A DNA stretch of 35,396 bases, taken from NCBI GenBank assembly GCA_024636225.1, contig JAGXHN010000003.1, positions 1 to 35,396 of the forward strand, in the 5' to 3' direction. The DNA is from Desulfuromonadaceae bacterium (GTDB lineage: Bacteria > Desulfobacterota > Desulfuromonadia > Desulfuromonadales > UBA2294). The position numbers were made by a program, and so were the translations under genes. The notes under the pieces were generated by a model. That model had not been told where the DNA came from, did no database searches, and saw only the letters and a program-made list of their open reading frames with translations. Below, piece by piece: positions 16,906-25,444 of the stretch; position 1 is the stretch's first letter; each line of letters begins with the position of its first letter.

Positions 16906-19464
16906 ATGCAAGAACGATATAATGCCTCGTTAATTGAGCAAAAATGGCAAGGGATCTGGGAGCAGGAGCAGTCGTTCAAGGCGACAGATGACTCTCAGCG
17001 CGAAAAATATTATCTCCTCGAAATGTTTCCCTACCCTTCTGGGCGGATTCACATGGGGCATGTCAGAAACTATTCGATTGGTGATGTTGTCGCCCGGTTC
17101 AAGGCGATGCAGGGGTTTAATGTTCTGCATCCGATGGGGTGGGATGCCTTTGGTATGCCTGCTGAAAATGCTGCGATCCAGCACGGCACTCATCCGGCCA
17201 AATGGACTTCTGAAAACATCGAAAATATGCGCCTGCAGCTCAAGCGAATGGGGTTTTCGTACGATTGGGATCGTGAATTTGCGACATGTCATGCCGATTA
17301 CTACCGTTGGGAACAGCTGATCTTTCTGAAGATGCTGGAGAAGGGGCTCGCTTACAAAAAACAGTCTACGGTGAACTGGTGCCCCGATTGCCAAACGGTT
17401 CTGGCCAATGAACAAGTCGAAGATAACTGCTGCTGGCGCTGCGACCAAGAGGTGGTGCCAAAGGAGCTTGAACAGTGGTTTTTTCGTATCACTGAATATG
17501 CTGAAGAACTCCTGGAATTCACTGATCGACTCAGCGGTTGGCCCGAGTCTGTGCTGACCATGCAGCGCAACTGGATCGGGAAGAGTATCGGCTGTGAAAT
17601 CGATTTCAGGCTGGAATCCTCAGACGTCTTAATCAAAGTCTTTACCACCCGTCAGGACACCCTGTTCGGTGCGACATTTATGAGTCTTGCCCCCGAACAT
17701 CCGATGGTCGCTCCTCTGACAACGGCTGCTCAGCAGGCTGAAGTCGCTGCGTTTCTTAAAAAAGTTCAGAGCCAGGAGAAAATTAAACGGACCAGCGATG
17801 AATACGAAAAAGAGGGCGTCTTTACCGGGAGTTACTGTCTGAATCCGGTCAATGGCAACAGAATGCCGATCTATATTGCCAATTTTGTTCTGATGGATTA
17901 TGGAACCGGGGCCGTTATGGCTGTTCCGACTCATGACCAGCGGGATTTTGATTTTGCCCGCAAATATAAACTACCGATGACCGTGGTCATCCAGCCCGAA
18001 GGAGAGCTGTTGGAGCCTGCAGCGATGACTGAGGCCTGGACCGGATCCGGTCGTATGGTCAACTCGGGGGAGTTTAATGGTCAGGAGAATGAGACGGCCA
18101 AGATAACAATAGCCGATGCACTCGAAGCGAAAAAAAGCGGGAAGAAAACTGTCAATTATCGTCTGCGTGATTGGGGGGTTTCTCGTCAGCGTTATTGGGG
18201 GACACCGATCCCGGTGATTTACTGTGACGCGTGTGGTGTTGTTCCTGTCCCGGAAGCTCAGCTCCCTGTTGTTCTGCCGACTGATATTGTTTTTACCGGT
18301 GAAGGGGGGAGTCCGCTGGCCCAGGTCGACTCTTTCACTAAAACCAGTTGTCCAACCTGCAACGGTCCAGCGCGACGGGAAACCGATACCTTTGATACTT
18401 TTGTGGAGAGTTCGTGGTATTTCGCCCGTTATACCTGTCCGGACTATGGCAACGGCCCGGTCGATAAAAAGAAGGCCGAGTCGTGGCTGCCGGTTGATCA
18501 ATATATCGGCGGAATTGAGCATGCGGTCATGCATCTGCTTTATGCCCGTTTCTTCACTAAGGTGATGCGCGATCTTGGTTTGATGGATGTCGATGAGCCG
18601 TTCACCAATCTGCTGACACAGGGGATGGTCTGTATGGAGACATGCTCCTGCCCTACACACGGCTGGTTGTATCCTGAAGAGGTCGTCGACGGAAAATGTA
18701 CGCAATGCGGAGCGGCTGTCAAACTTGGTCGTACCGAAAAGATGAGCAAGTCGAAAAAAAATGTTGTCGATCCTGATCATCTTATCAAGCAGTACGGCTG
18801 CGATACGGCACGTCTCTTCTCTCTCTTTGCAGCTCCGCCGGAAAAGGATCTGGAATGGAACGAGCAGGGAGTGGAAGGGTGCTCCCGGTTTCTGAACCGG
18901 GTCTGGCGGGCGGTTTATGATAATCACGCTTTGATTCAGGATGCCTCGGTCAAACTTGAAGTGACAGATGAAGGACGCAATCTGCGCCGGATTGTTCATC
19001 GCACGATCAAAAAAGTGACGACCGACATCGATGACAGTTTTCATTTTAATACAGCTATTGCTGCCATTATGGAGCTGGTTAACGCGATCTATGCATTTGA
19101 GAACAAAGCCGAGCACCCCGGCGTCATGCGCGAGGCGTTGGAGACGGTTGTCTCCCTGCTGACGCCGTTTGTGCCGCATATCGCCGAAGAACTCTGGAGT
19201 ACGGCCCTCGGACATGAAGATCGATTGTCAACCGGATGCTGGCCCCGCTGGGATGAAGCCGCTCTGGTCGAGGAACAGAAGTTGATTGTCGTACAGGTAA
19301 ACGGTAAAGTCAGGGGGAAGGTGACCGTCCCGGCCGATATTTCAGAAGATGATTTAAAGCAGGCGGCTTTGCATGATGATAATGTTGCCCGGTTTATCGA
19401 TGGGATGACAGTCCGCAAGGTTATTGTCATTCCGGGCCGTCTGGTCAATGTGGTTGTTGCATGA
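16906..19464 (+). CDS. leuS: Leucyl-tRNA synthetase
   Basis: LeuRS charges tRNA-Leu. This 852-residue class I synthetase, near the E. coli length of 860, has HMGH at residues 49-52 ([18 protein letters not shown]) and KMSKS at 612-616. The inserted CP1 editing domain contains [12 protein letters not shown] and [15 protein letters not shown], with the conserved aspartate that blocks leucine editing. Two cysteine sets ([21 protein letters not shown] near 160-180 and [11 protein letters not shown] with CTQCG near 585-605) suggest zinc ribbons. The start ATG 16906 follows GGTGGAG. The stop overlaps lptE (ATGA), giving leuS-lptE-holA, an order shared with E. coli. Confidence 0.97.
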   Translation: MQERYNASLIEQKWQGIWEQEQSFKATDDSQREKYYLLEMFPYPSGRIHMGHVRNYSIGDVVARFKAMQGFNVLHPMGWDAFGMPAENAAIQHGTHPAKWTSENIENMRLQLKRMGFSYDWDREFATCHADYYRWEQLIFLKMLEKGLAYKKQSTVNWCPDCQTVLANEQVEDNCCWRCDQEVVPKELEQWFFRITEYAEELLEFTDRLSGWPESVLTMQRNWIGKSIGCEIDFRLESSDVLIKVFTTRQDTLFGATFMSLAPEHPMVAPLTTAAQQAEVAAFLKKVQSQEKIKRTSDEYEKEGVFTGSYCLNPVNGNRMPIYIANFVLMDYGTGAVMAVPTHDQRDFDFARKYKLPMTVVIQPEGELLEPAAMTEAWTGSGRMVNSGEFNGQENETAKITIADALEAKKSGKKTVNYRLRDWGVSRQRYWGTPIPVIYCDACGVVPVPEAQLPVVLPTDIVFTGEGGSPLAQVDSFTKTSCPTCNGPARRETDTFDTFVESSWYFARYTCPDYGNGPVDKKKAESWLPVDQYIGGIEHAVMHLLYARFFTKVMRDLGLMDVDEPFTNLLTQGMVCMETCSCPTHGWLYPEEVVDGKCTQCGAAVKLGRTEKMSKSKKNVVDPDHLIKQYGCDTARLFSLFAAPPEKDLEWNEQGVEGCSRFLNRVWRAVYDNHALIQDASVKLEVTDEGRNLRRIVHRTIKKVTTDIDDSFHFNTAIAAIMELVNAIYAFENKAEHPGVMREALETVVSLLTPFVPHIAEELWSTALGHEDRLSTGCWPRWDEAALVEEQKLIVVQVNGKVRGKVTVPADISEDDLKQAALHDDNVARFIDGMTVRKVIVIPGRLVNVVVA

Positions 19465-19967
19465 GGCGGTTGCTGCTGGTTTTGATTGTTTTATTTTTAA
19501 CCGGGTGTGGTTACCATCTGGCTGGAGAGACGCAGAACCTACCCGGCGGGTTGTCGGTGTTGCACATTGCGATGTTCAACAATCAGACCATGGAACCGTA
19601 TCTGGAGAATATTGTCACAACGCAGGTGACGCGCCGTCTTTTGCTGTTGCCCGAAATCAGGCTGGTTGAAAATCCTCAGGAAGCCGACGGGGTCGTCAGC
19701 GGTAAAATCCTCTCCTACCATGTTGAAGCCTCCGCTTACGATGCGGGGAACCTGATGACTCAGTACCGCGCAACAATGAAGCTAGAGGTGGAATTACGCC
19801 GCAATGCTGATGGTCGCATCCTCTGGCGCGGCGTTTTAACCCGGTTTCAATCCTTCTCTGCTGACCCCGTTCTGAAGCGACAAGATGATCTGGAGCGGAT
19901 GGCCCAGGATCTTTTGTCGCTCCGACTGGCTGAGGATCTTTCGAGCCGATTGACGGAAACGTTCTAA
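19461..19967 (+). CDS. lptE: LPS-assembly lipoprotein LptE
   Basis: LptE plugs the LptD barrel and helps deliver lipopolysaccharide to the outer leaflet. This 168-residue protein has a signal peptide and lipobox LTGC with Cys16, followed by GYHLAG, the hallmark start of LptE. The middle contains [17 protein letters not shown] and a [16 protein letters not shown] strand typical of the family. It is expected in the inner leaflet of the outer membrane facing the periplasm. Its start overlaps the leuS stop by 4 bases, and holA follows, matching the conserved order. Confidence 0.92.
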   Translation: MRRLLLVLIVLFLTGCGYHLAGETQNLPGGLSVLHIAMFNNQTMEPYLENIVTTQVTRRLLLLPEIRLVENPQEADGVVSGKILSYHVEASAYDAGNLMTQYRATMKLEVELRRNADGRILWRGVLTRFQSFSADPVLKRQDDLERMAQDLLSLRLAEDLSSRLTETF

Positions 19968-20003
19968 ACTTCTCACCGCTCTTTTTTGCGAGTAGATCAC
20001 TCT

Positions 20004-20999
20004 ATGACCCCGGCAGAGCTATCAAAAAGAATCCGCAACAACTCTGTTCCTTCGCTGTTGCTGCTGTATGGCTCAGAGCCGTATCTGCTGAACCGGACTC
20101 TGAACCAGTTGCTGGCGGTGACGGTCCCTGAAGAAGCACGAGATTTTAATTTCCAGACATTTTATGCCCGGGAATCGACTCCTGAACAGATTCTTGATAA
20201 TGCCCGAACTTTTCCGGTCTTCGCGCAACGACGCGCTGTTGTCGTGCGCGAGATCGATAAATTTAAAGCCGAAGAGCACGATGCGCTACTGTCGTATGTG
20301 CATGATCCTCTCCCGGAAACCTGTCTGGTTTTTATCGCTGAAAAAATTGATAAAAGAAAAAATTTTTTTCAGGCGGTGCAAAAAAATGGGGAATTGATTG
20401 AGTTCAAAACCCTGTACGACAATCAGCTCCCGGCTTTTGTCAAGGAACAGGTTGCTGCTGCTAATTTCCGGATGACGGAAGACGCTGCGGCCGAATTTTC
20501 GCGCCGTTCGGGGACAAATTTGCAGGAGATTGTCGGCGAACTGGAGAAGCTGTTTCAGTATGTTGGTAAAAAAGAGATTATCGATGTCGCCGATATTCGC
20601 GCCATTGTTTCGGATACGCGCATCGATACAGTCTTTGATATGACCAATGCGATTGGAGAGCGAAAAACAGGGGAGGCGATCCGTCTGCTGCGTCGACTGC
20701 TTGATGAGAGTCTTGCCCCTCTTATGATTCTGAGTATGTTGACCCGCCATTTCAGACAGCTCTGGATGACCCGTGAATTACTCGATGGAGGGGGAGGGCG
20801 CGCCGACATCTCCAGGCGTCTTGCCATCAACCCCTATTTTATCGACGGGATTATGAGTCAATCGCGGTTGTTTGTCCGTTCTGATTATCGAACTGCCTTT
20901 GAGCGTTTCATGGCAACGGATCTCGCCCTGAAATCAGGTGGTGGACAGCCGGATGCTCTTCTCGAACTACTTCTGATTGACTTGACGCAGAAAAAATAA
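20004..20999 (+). CDS. holA: DNA polymerase III delta subunit (clamp loader)
   Basis: HolA opens the beta sliding clamp as part of the clamp loader. The 331-residue protein begins MTPAELSKRIRNNSVPSLLL followed by LYGSEPYLL, a family opening; residues 60-145 include the hydrophobic RRAVVVREIDKF strand. No Walker motif is expected in delta, and none is seen. ATG 20004 is preferred because it matches family N-termini; TTG 19986 adds six residues. No clear ribosome binding site precedes either start. It follows lptE as in E. coli and ends at a bidirectional hairpin shared with rpsT. Confidence 0.9.
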   Translation: MTPAELSKRIRNNSVPSLLLLYGSEPYLLNRTLNQLLAVTVPEEARDFNFQTFYARESTPEQILDNARTFPVFAQRRAVVVREIDKFKAEEHDALLSYVHDPLPETCLVFIAEKIDKRKNFFQAVQKNGELIEFKTLYDNQLPAFVKEQVAAANFRMTEDAAAEFSRRSGTNLQEIVGELEKLFQYVGKKEIIDVADIRAIVSDTRIDTVFDMTNAIGERKTGEAIRLLRRLLDESLAPLMILSMLTRHFRQLWMTRELLDGGGGRADISRRLAINPYFIDGIMSQSRLFVRSDYRTAFERFMATDLALKSGGGQPDALLELLLIDLTQKK

Positions 21000-21002
21000 T
21001 AA

Positions 21003-21028
21003 AAGGGGCCTCCGTAAAAAGGCCCCTT
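21003..21028 (-). terminator. Rho-independent terminator between holA and rpsT
   Basis: AAGGGGCCT (21003-21011) and AGGCCCCTT (21020-21028) form a perfect 9-bp GC-rich stem. Read on the minus strand it is followed by a run TTATTATTTTTTC, a proper U-tract for ending rpsT. On the plus strand the tail after holA is weaker, so it is stronger for rpsT but probably serves both convergent genes. Confidence 0.85.
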
Positions 21029-21058
21029 CTATTGTACAGAATAAGTTGTCTGGTCGCT

Positions 21059-21322
21059 TTAGCCGAGGGTATTGACCAGCTTGTTCAGGCGGGAAATTTT
21101 GCGACTCGCCGTCGATTTGTGAATAACACCTTTGGTCGAAGCTTTATCGATATAAGGGACCGCTTTGGCGAGGGCGTTGGTCGCCTCCTCTTTATTCCCT
21201 TCGGCAACGGCGTTACGGACCTGCTTGACGTAGGTACGCATGGTTGAGCGAAGATGAATATTGCGTGCCGTACGGGTTGTCGTCTGTTTGTTGCGCTTGA
21301 TGGCAGATTTATGATTAGCCAA
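21059..21322 (-). CDS. rpsT: 30S ribosomal protein S20
   Basis: S20 binds 16S rRNA early in 30S assembly. The 87-residue protein reads [20 protein letters not shown] at the start, is rich in Lys/Arg and Ala, and has the normal length. The start codon is TTG (complement of 21320-21322), with AGGAGGAAGA just upstream. The same UUG start is known for E. coli rpsT, where initiation efficiency matters for autoregulation. It stands alone on the minus strand between holA and murJ, with its own promoter candidate and terminator. Confidence 0.97.
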   Translation of the reverse strand: MANHKSAIKRNKQTTTRTARNIHLRSTMRTYVKQVRNAVAEGNKEEATNALAKAVPYIDKASTKGVIHKSTASRKISRLNKLVNTLG

Positions 21323-21361
21323 TGTCTTCCTCCTGAGTAGTTTGATTTGTTTTCGTGGTAG

Positions 21362-21390
21362 AAATTAACACTCTGTTTAGATGTAGTCAA
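21362..21390 (-). promoter_or_regulatory. Candidate promoter for rpsT
   Basis: On the minus strand TTGACT (complement of 21385-21390) and TAATTT (complement of 21362-21367) are 17 bases apart. The -35 box is 5/6 and the -10 box 3/6 of consensus, about 40 bases upstream of the TTG start. The surrounding 21361-21480 stretch is very AT-rich, as expected upstream of a strong ribosomal-protein promoter. Confidence 0.45.
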
Positions 21391-21594
21391 GATAAAAGAT
21401 AATTAATCCTTAAATGTAACTACATGTAATATAAGCAAAAAATTAGAATATTTATTGAATTAGTTAAAATTAATACCTTTTTTTGTCGAAAGAGTCTATC
21501 AGCTCTGCATGCTTTTGGCCCGGATTCTGATTTTTTTTAACGCGCCATAAATGTTTTATCTCTCTCTTGTCATGAATCGTGTAGAGTGTGAATA

Positions 21595-23163
21595 ATGTCT
21601 GAAAAACGTCACATAACGCGCGCCATCGGATCACTCGGTTCGGCAACCCTTGTCAGTCGTATTGCCGGCCTGGTGCGTGATATGGTGATTGCCAGCCAGT
21701 TCGGCGCCGGTCTGCTGACCGATGCTTTTTTCATGGCTTTTACCCTGCCGAATCTGTTGCGACGTTTTTTTGCTGAAGGATCATTGACAGCGGCTTTTGT
21801 TCCGACCTATACAGAAGTTTTTCATACTCAGGGCGAAGCTGAAGCGCGACGGGTTGCTATGATCTGCTGGACCCTTCTTCTTCTGGTGATGTTCGGGGTG
21901 ACCATCGTCGGGATGCTGGCCTCACCGCTGATCGTCAAGGGGATCGGTTACGGTTTTCAGGAAATCCCTGGAAAACTCGAATTAACCACCACTCTGACCC
22001 GGGTGATGTTTCCGTTTATTCTGTTTGTCAGTCTGCTGTCGCTTGTCACCGGTATCCTCAATGTCAGGGGGCACTATTTTCTCCCCGCTTTTTCCCCGGT
22101 TTTTCTCAATTTATCGATGATCGGCTGCACTCTGCTCCTCTCCTCCCAGTTTGAAATTCCGATTATGGCTCTGGCGATCGGGGTTTTGCTTGGGGGGGTG
22201 CTGCAACTCGGCATGCAGTTTCCACTTCTGTTCAGTCTCGGTTATCGCCCGTCATTCGACTGGTCGTTCCGCCATCCGTCAGTCGTTCGCATCGCCCGTC
22301 TGATGCTCCCCGGTATTGCCGGTGTCGCCATTTATCAGATCAATATTGTTGTCTCCCGCCTCCTCGCCTCTTTTTTGCCACAGGGGAGCGTCTCCTATCT
22401 TTATTATGGACAACGACTGTTCGAGTTCCCGCAGGGGATTGTCATTGCTTCTCTGGCGCAGGCACTCCTGCCAGCAATGAGTCGGCAGATGACCGCCAAT
22501 GATACAGCAGGATTTAAGGATTCTCTGCGGTTTTCATTTGAAGTGCTGTTGTTGTTGATTCTCCCTGCGACCATCGGCCTGATTCTCTGTGCTGTGCCGG
22601 TTTACAGCCTCTTTTTTATGTCCGGTAAATTTTCATTTGATGCTGTCTCTCAATCTTCTTATGCGCTGATGGCTTATGCCCCTGGTCTCTTGTTTGTCGG
22701 CATCAGCCGGGTGGTTGTCCCCGCATTCTATTCCCTCAAAGACACCCGTACACCGGTTTGGATCTCTTTTTGGACCCTGATTGTGAATCTTCTGGCCGGT
22801 ATCGTTTTGATGCAGCAGTTCAGCCACGTCGGACTCGCCATTGCTTTAACGATCGCTTCACTGTTCAATGCTCTTGTTTTAATTTTTCTTCTGCGGCGGC
22901 GGATCGGAACGCTTTCCCTAGGGTCGCTGACCGGATCGTTCGTGCGGATTCTGCCGGGGTTGGTCCTGATGGCGCTTGTGACCCGAACCGTGCTCGCATT
23001 TGGCGACTGGGAGAACTCTCTATACAAACTGCAGAATAGTCTGATTCTGACCGCTGCCATTCTGCTCGGCGGGATCGTCTATCTTGCGACCAGTCGCCTG
23101 TTCGGTCTCGCCATCCTTTCTGAACTGCGCGAACTGGTGCGGCGTAAACAGAGGAGCAAATGA
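21595..23163 (+). CDS. murJ: Lipid II flippase MurJ
   Basis: MurJ flips lipid II across the inner membrane for peptidoglycan synthesis. The 522-residue protein is very hydrophobic with about 14 predicted membrane helices. It has the family N-terminus (SLGSATLVSRIAGLVRDMVI, then FGAGLLTDAFFMAFTLPNLLRR and AEGSLTAAFVP). The length is normal and the arginines expected in the lipid II cavity (RRFFAEGS region) are present. It starts at ATG 21595 and overlaps ogt by 4 bases (ATGA). Placement next to rpsT is common in proteobacteria. Confidence 0.96.
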   Translation: MSEKRHITRAIGSLGSATLVSRIAGLVRDMVIASQFGAGLLTDAFFMAFTLPNLLRRFFAEGSLTAAFVPTYTEVFHTQGEAEARRVAMICWTLLLLVMFGVTIVGMLASPLIVKGIGYGFQEIPGKLELTTTLTRVMFPFILFVSLLSLVTGILNVRGHYFLPAFSPVFLNLSMIGCTLLLSSQFEIPIMALAIGVLLGGVLQLGMQFPLLFSLGYRPSFDWSFRHPSVVRIARLMLPGIAGVAIYQINIVVSRLLASFLPQGSVSYLYYGQRLFEFPQGIVIASLAQALLPAMSRQMTANDTAGFKDSLRFSFEVLLLLILPATIGLILCAVPVYSLFFMSGKFSFDAVSQSSYALMAYAPGLLFVGISRVVVPAFYSLKDTRTPVWISFWTLIVNLLAGIVLMQQFSHVGLAIALTIASLFNALVLIFLLRRRIGTLSLGSLTGSFVRILPGLVLMALVTRTVLAFGDWENSLYKLQNSLILTAAILLGGIVYLATSRLFGLAILSELRELVRRKQRSK

Positions 23164-23675
23164 AGACGCGATCGACTGACCTGAACTCACCCCTCGGCAG
23201 ACTGCGGATTGACCTTTGCTGCGGCGGGAAAATTCGCAGCTTAATGATCTGCGCCGCGAATGAACCATCACTATTACTGGCGAACAGCAGGAAAGAGCCG
23301 GGACTGCTTTCGGCTGAACAACAGCTCGTCGATTATTTTCAGGGGCGATTGCAAACATTTGATCTGCCGATCGATTTTTCAGATTACTCGCCGTTTGCCG
23401 TAAAAATATTACAGACCTTGCAGACAATCCCCTTTGGAACGACGATCAGTTATGGTCAATTAGCGGCTCTGTCGGGACACGCAGGCGCTGCCCGGGCCGT
23501 GGGGCGCGTGGTCGGAGCCAACCGGACCCCGCTATTGATTCCGTGTCATCGGGTGATCGGCAGCCGTGGTGATCTGGTCGGCTATTCGGCAACCGGCGGG
23601 TTGTTAACGAAAAGCTGGTTGCTTCGGTTTGAAGAGCAGAATCTGGAAAAGGGTGGGGAGGGGGTCAGGTGTTGA
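23160..23675 (+). CDS. ogt: Methylated-DNA--protein-cysteine methyltransferase
   Basis: This suicidal DNA repair protein transfers the alkyl group from O6-alkylguanine to its own cysteine. The active site PCHRV contains Cys129, preceded by the helix-turn-helix (about 98-122) with the base-flipping Arg in ARAVGRVVGANR. A downstream GYSATGG loop completes the fold. At 171 residues it has the ordinary single-domain Ogt/MGMT size and lacks the Ada regulatory domain. Its start overlaps the murJ stop, so it is translated from the murJ message. Its 3' end overlaps trmL on the other strand by 11 bases. Confidence 0.92.
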   Translation: MKTRSTDLNSPLGRLRIDLCCGGKIRSLMICAANEPSLLLANSRKEPGLLSAEQQLVDYFQGRLQTFDLPIDFSDYSPFAVKILQTLQTIPFGTTISYGQLAALSGHAGAARAVGRVVGANRTPLLIPCHRVIGSRGDLVGYSATGGLLTKSWLLRFEEQNLEKGGEGVRC

Positions 23676-24141
23676 GAGCGCCAGTCTGACGCAACGCTTC
23701 GTAAAGAATAATCCCGGTAGCAGTGGATAGATTGAGACTGCGAACGGCATCGTTAAAGATCGGAATTCTGATCGTGCACCCGGCATTCTCTTTTAAAAGA
23801 CTCTCCGGCAACCCTTTGGTCTCCTTGCCGAAAACCAGAAAATCACCTGGCAGATAGTCGATCTGCGTATATCCATGCTCGGCTTTTTTTGAAGCATACC
23901 AGAAACGCCCGGCCGGATAAGCTTCTTTCAATGCGTCGAGTGAATCCCACCGCAGCAGTTGAACATGCGGCCAGTAGTCGAGGCCGGCCCGTTTCAGATG
24001 TTTGTCATCGATGGAGAACCCGAGCTCACCCACCAGATGCAGATGTGTGCCGGTCGCAGCACAGAGTCGAGCAACGTTGCCGGTGTTCGGCGGGATTTCC
24101 GGTTCAACCAGAACGATATGGAAGGGGCGGTCTGCGTTCAT
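23665..24141 (-). CDS. trmL: tRNA (cytidine/uridine-2'-O-)-methyltransferase TrmL
   Basis: TrmL methylates the ribose of nucleotide 34 in tRNA-Leu isoacceptors. The 158-residue protein is a minimal SPOUT methyltransferase with the three family motifs: NTGNVARLCAATG (motif 1), VFGKETKGLP (motif 2) and IPIFNDAVRSLNLSTATGI (motif 3, with SLNLS where SMNVS or SLNVS is common). ATG 24141 follows the upstream acyltransferase stop by one base. No Shine-Dalgarno is visible, so translation probably depends on coupling. The longer reading to 24210 runs into the neighbour and is not supported. Confidence 0.9.
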   Translation of the reverse strand: MNADRPFHIVLVEPEIPPNTGNVARLCAATGTHLHLVGELGFSIDDKHLKRAGLDYWPHVQLLRWDSLDALKEAYPAGRFWYASKKAEHGYTQIDYLPGDFLVFGKETKGLPESLLKENAGCTIRIPIFNDAVRSLNLSTATGIILYEALRQTGALNT

Positions 24142-24142
24142 A

Positions 24143-25048
24143 TCAGGAGACTCGCCAACGGCGGTGCACCCAGAACCATTGACTCGGTTCCTTGCGCACG
24201 GCGGCCTCAATCTTTTCGGTCAAAAGGGCGGTGTTGGCCGTTACGTTCTCTTCTGTTATCTCGTTATCAAACAGAATCACTTCGCCAATTTCGACCCGAT
24301 AATTCAGATCATCCGTGCGAAAAAAGAAGACCGGAATGACCGGAATCTGTCGTTTCATGGCGATCTGGGTGATGATTGGTGTGGTCCAGGCCAGGCGCCC
24401 GAAATAAGGGACCTGGACGGAGGCTTTGGGGGTCATATGGTGATCGATCAGGACGCCGACCGCACGTTTGTCACTGAGTGATTTGACCACCCGCCGGGCA
24501 CCGTGTTTGGCGTCGATCACTTGGCAGCCCGCATGTTCGCGCATCCGTCGAAAGTAGCGATCGACGTACGGATTCTTCGCTTTTTTGGCGACGCCGTCGA
24601 GGAAGACCCCGACTTGCGGAAAGAAGAACGCGCCGACTTCCCAGAAACCGAGATGGGCACTAGCGATTAAAATACCCCGGTTCATCGCTTTTGCTTTTTC
24701 CAGGTTTTCCATCCCTTCAACCTTGAAATAGCGTTTCAGATCCCGCTCACCGTTCAGCTTGTCGAGGCGAATCATCTCAGCCGCGCTGATGCCGAGATGC
24801 CGAAACATTCTGGTACAGATCGCCTCAATCTCCGCTCCCTCTCTCTCCGGGTAAGCGAGCCGCAGGTTCTTCATCGCCGTTCGTTTTCGTTTCGGCAAAA
24901 TGTGGGGGACAATCCGTCCGATCTGTTCACCGGTGCGAAGTGCCAGCGTGCGCGGCAGCAGCCGAAAGAGAGCGGCAAGAGGGAGAAACAGCAGATATTC
25001 AAAAATATTTTTAAGGGTGCGATCAGCCATAAGGTTTGATAATTCCAT
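24143..25048 (-). CDS. LpxL/HtrB-type lipid A acyltransferase
   Basis: This is a 301-residue LPLAT-family lysophospholipid/lipid A acyltransferase. The catalytic H-x4-E motif appears as SAHLGFWEVG. An N-terminal hydrophobic helix (LLFLPLAALFRLLP) anchors it to the inner membrane. Conserved stretches include DHHMTPKASVQVPYFGR and the C-terminal PSQWFWVHRRWR. Members add secondary acyl chains to lipid A; LpxL, LpxM and similar cannot be told apart by reading. The start may be 25048 or the Met seven codons later (25030); neither has a strong ribosome site. It is coupled to trmL downstream. Confidence 0.88.
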   Translation of the reverse strand: MELSNLMADRTLKNIFEYLLFLPLAALFRLLPRTLALRTGEQIGRIVPHILPKRKRTAMKNLRLAYPEREGAEIEAICTRMFRHLGISAAEMIRLDKLNGERDLKRYFKVEGMENLEKAKAMNRGILIASAHLGFWEVGAFFFPQVGVFLDGVAKKAKNPYVDRYFRRMREHAGCQVIDAKHGARRVVKSLSDKRAVGVLIDHHMTPKASVQVPYFGRLAWTTPIITQIAMKRQIPVIPVFFFRTDDLNYRVEIGEVILFDNEITEENVTANTALLTEKIEAAVRKEPSQWFWVHRRWRVS

Positions 25049-25237
25049 TACGATTGAAAAGACGAGACCTTAGCATGATTGTCTGTTGCGGGCAATAAAA
25101 AGGGGACGGTAGTAGAGTCGATTCAGATCTCTGATATTGGCGAGAAAAGTCCTTGTTTCATGGGTTGCGAACTTGTCGGTTCGATGCAGGACGTTATACT
25201 GATCAAAACAGAACATAATTGCCAGAAGGAGAAACTT

Positions 25238-25432
25238 ATGATCAAGGTCAAGACGTTCGGTGAGCCTTTACAGATCTTTAAAGTTCGCATGGAACTCGAT
25301 GAACTGGATGAGCGCGTGAACAGTTTCATCAAAAAGAATCAGATTACCAAAGTTATCTCTGTCAGCGACAGTACGACGGCGGAAGACGGTGCCACCATCG
25401 GTCTTATCCGGGTGCTGGTGTATGATCAGTGA
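25238..25432 (+). CDS. Small unknown protein (64 residues)
   Basis: I do not recognise a named family. ATG 25238 has AGAAGGAGA six bases upstream, a strong ribosome site, and gives 64 residues starting MIKVKTFGEPLQIFKVRMEL. The upstream in-frame extension to 25079 is not needed and has no good start signal. The protein has no signal peptide. It looks like a small alpha/beta fold: a basic strand, an acidic helix (ELDELDERVNSFIKKN), then two beta-strands (ITKVISVSD and TIGLIRVLVY). The gene is monocistronic, convergent with the YyaL-type gene 12 bases away. Function is unknown. Confidence 0.75.
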   Translation: MIKVKTFGEPLQIFKVRMELDELDERVNSFIKKNQITKVISVSDSTTAEDGATIGLIRVLVYDQ

Positions 25433-25444
25433 TCTGGCGCCGGG

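Noticed and set aside
16906..16910. T-box control of leuS
   Set aside because: The 135-base leader is too short for a T-box and lacks the UGGN bulge; only simple hairpins are present.
17971..19215. 414-codon open frame antisense to leuS
   Set aside because: It lies fully opposite a certain gene, shows no domain, and is explained by codon bias of leuS.
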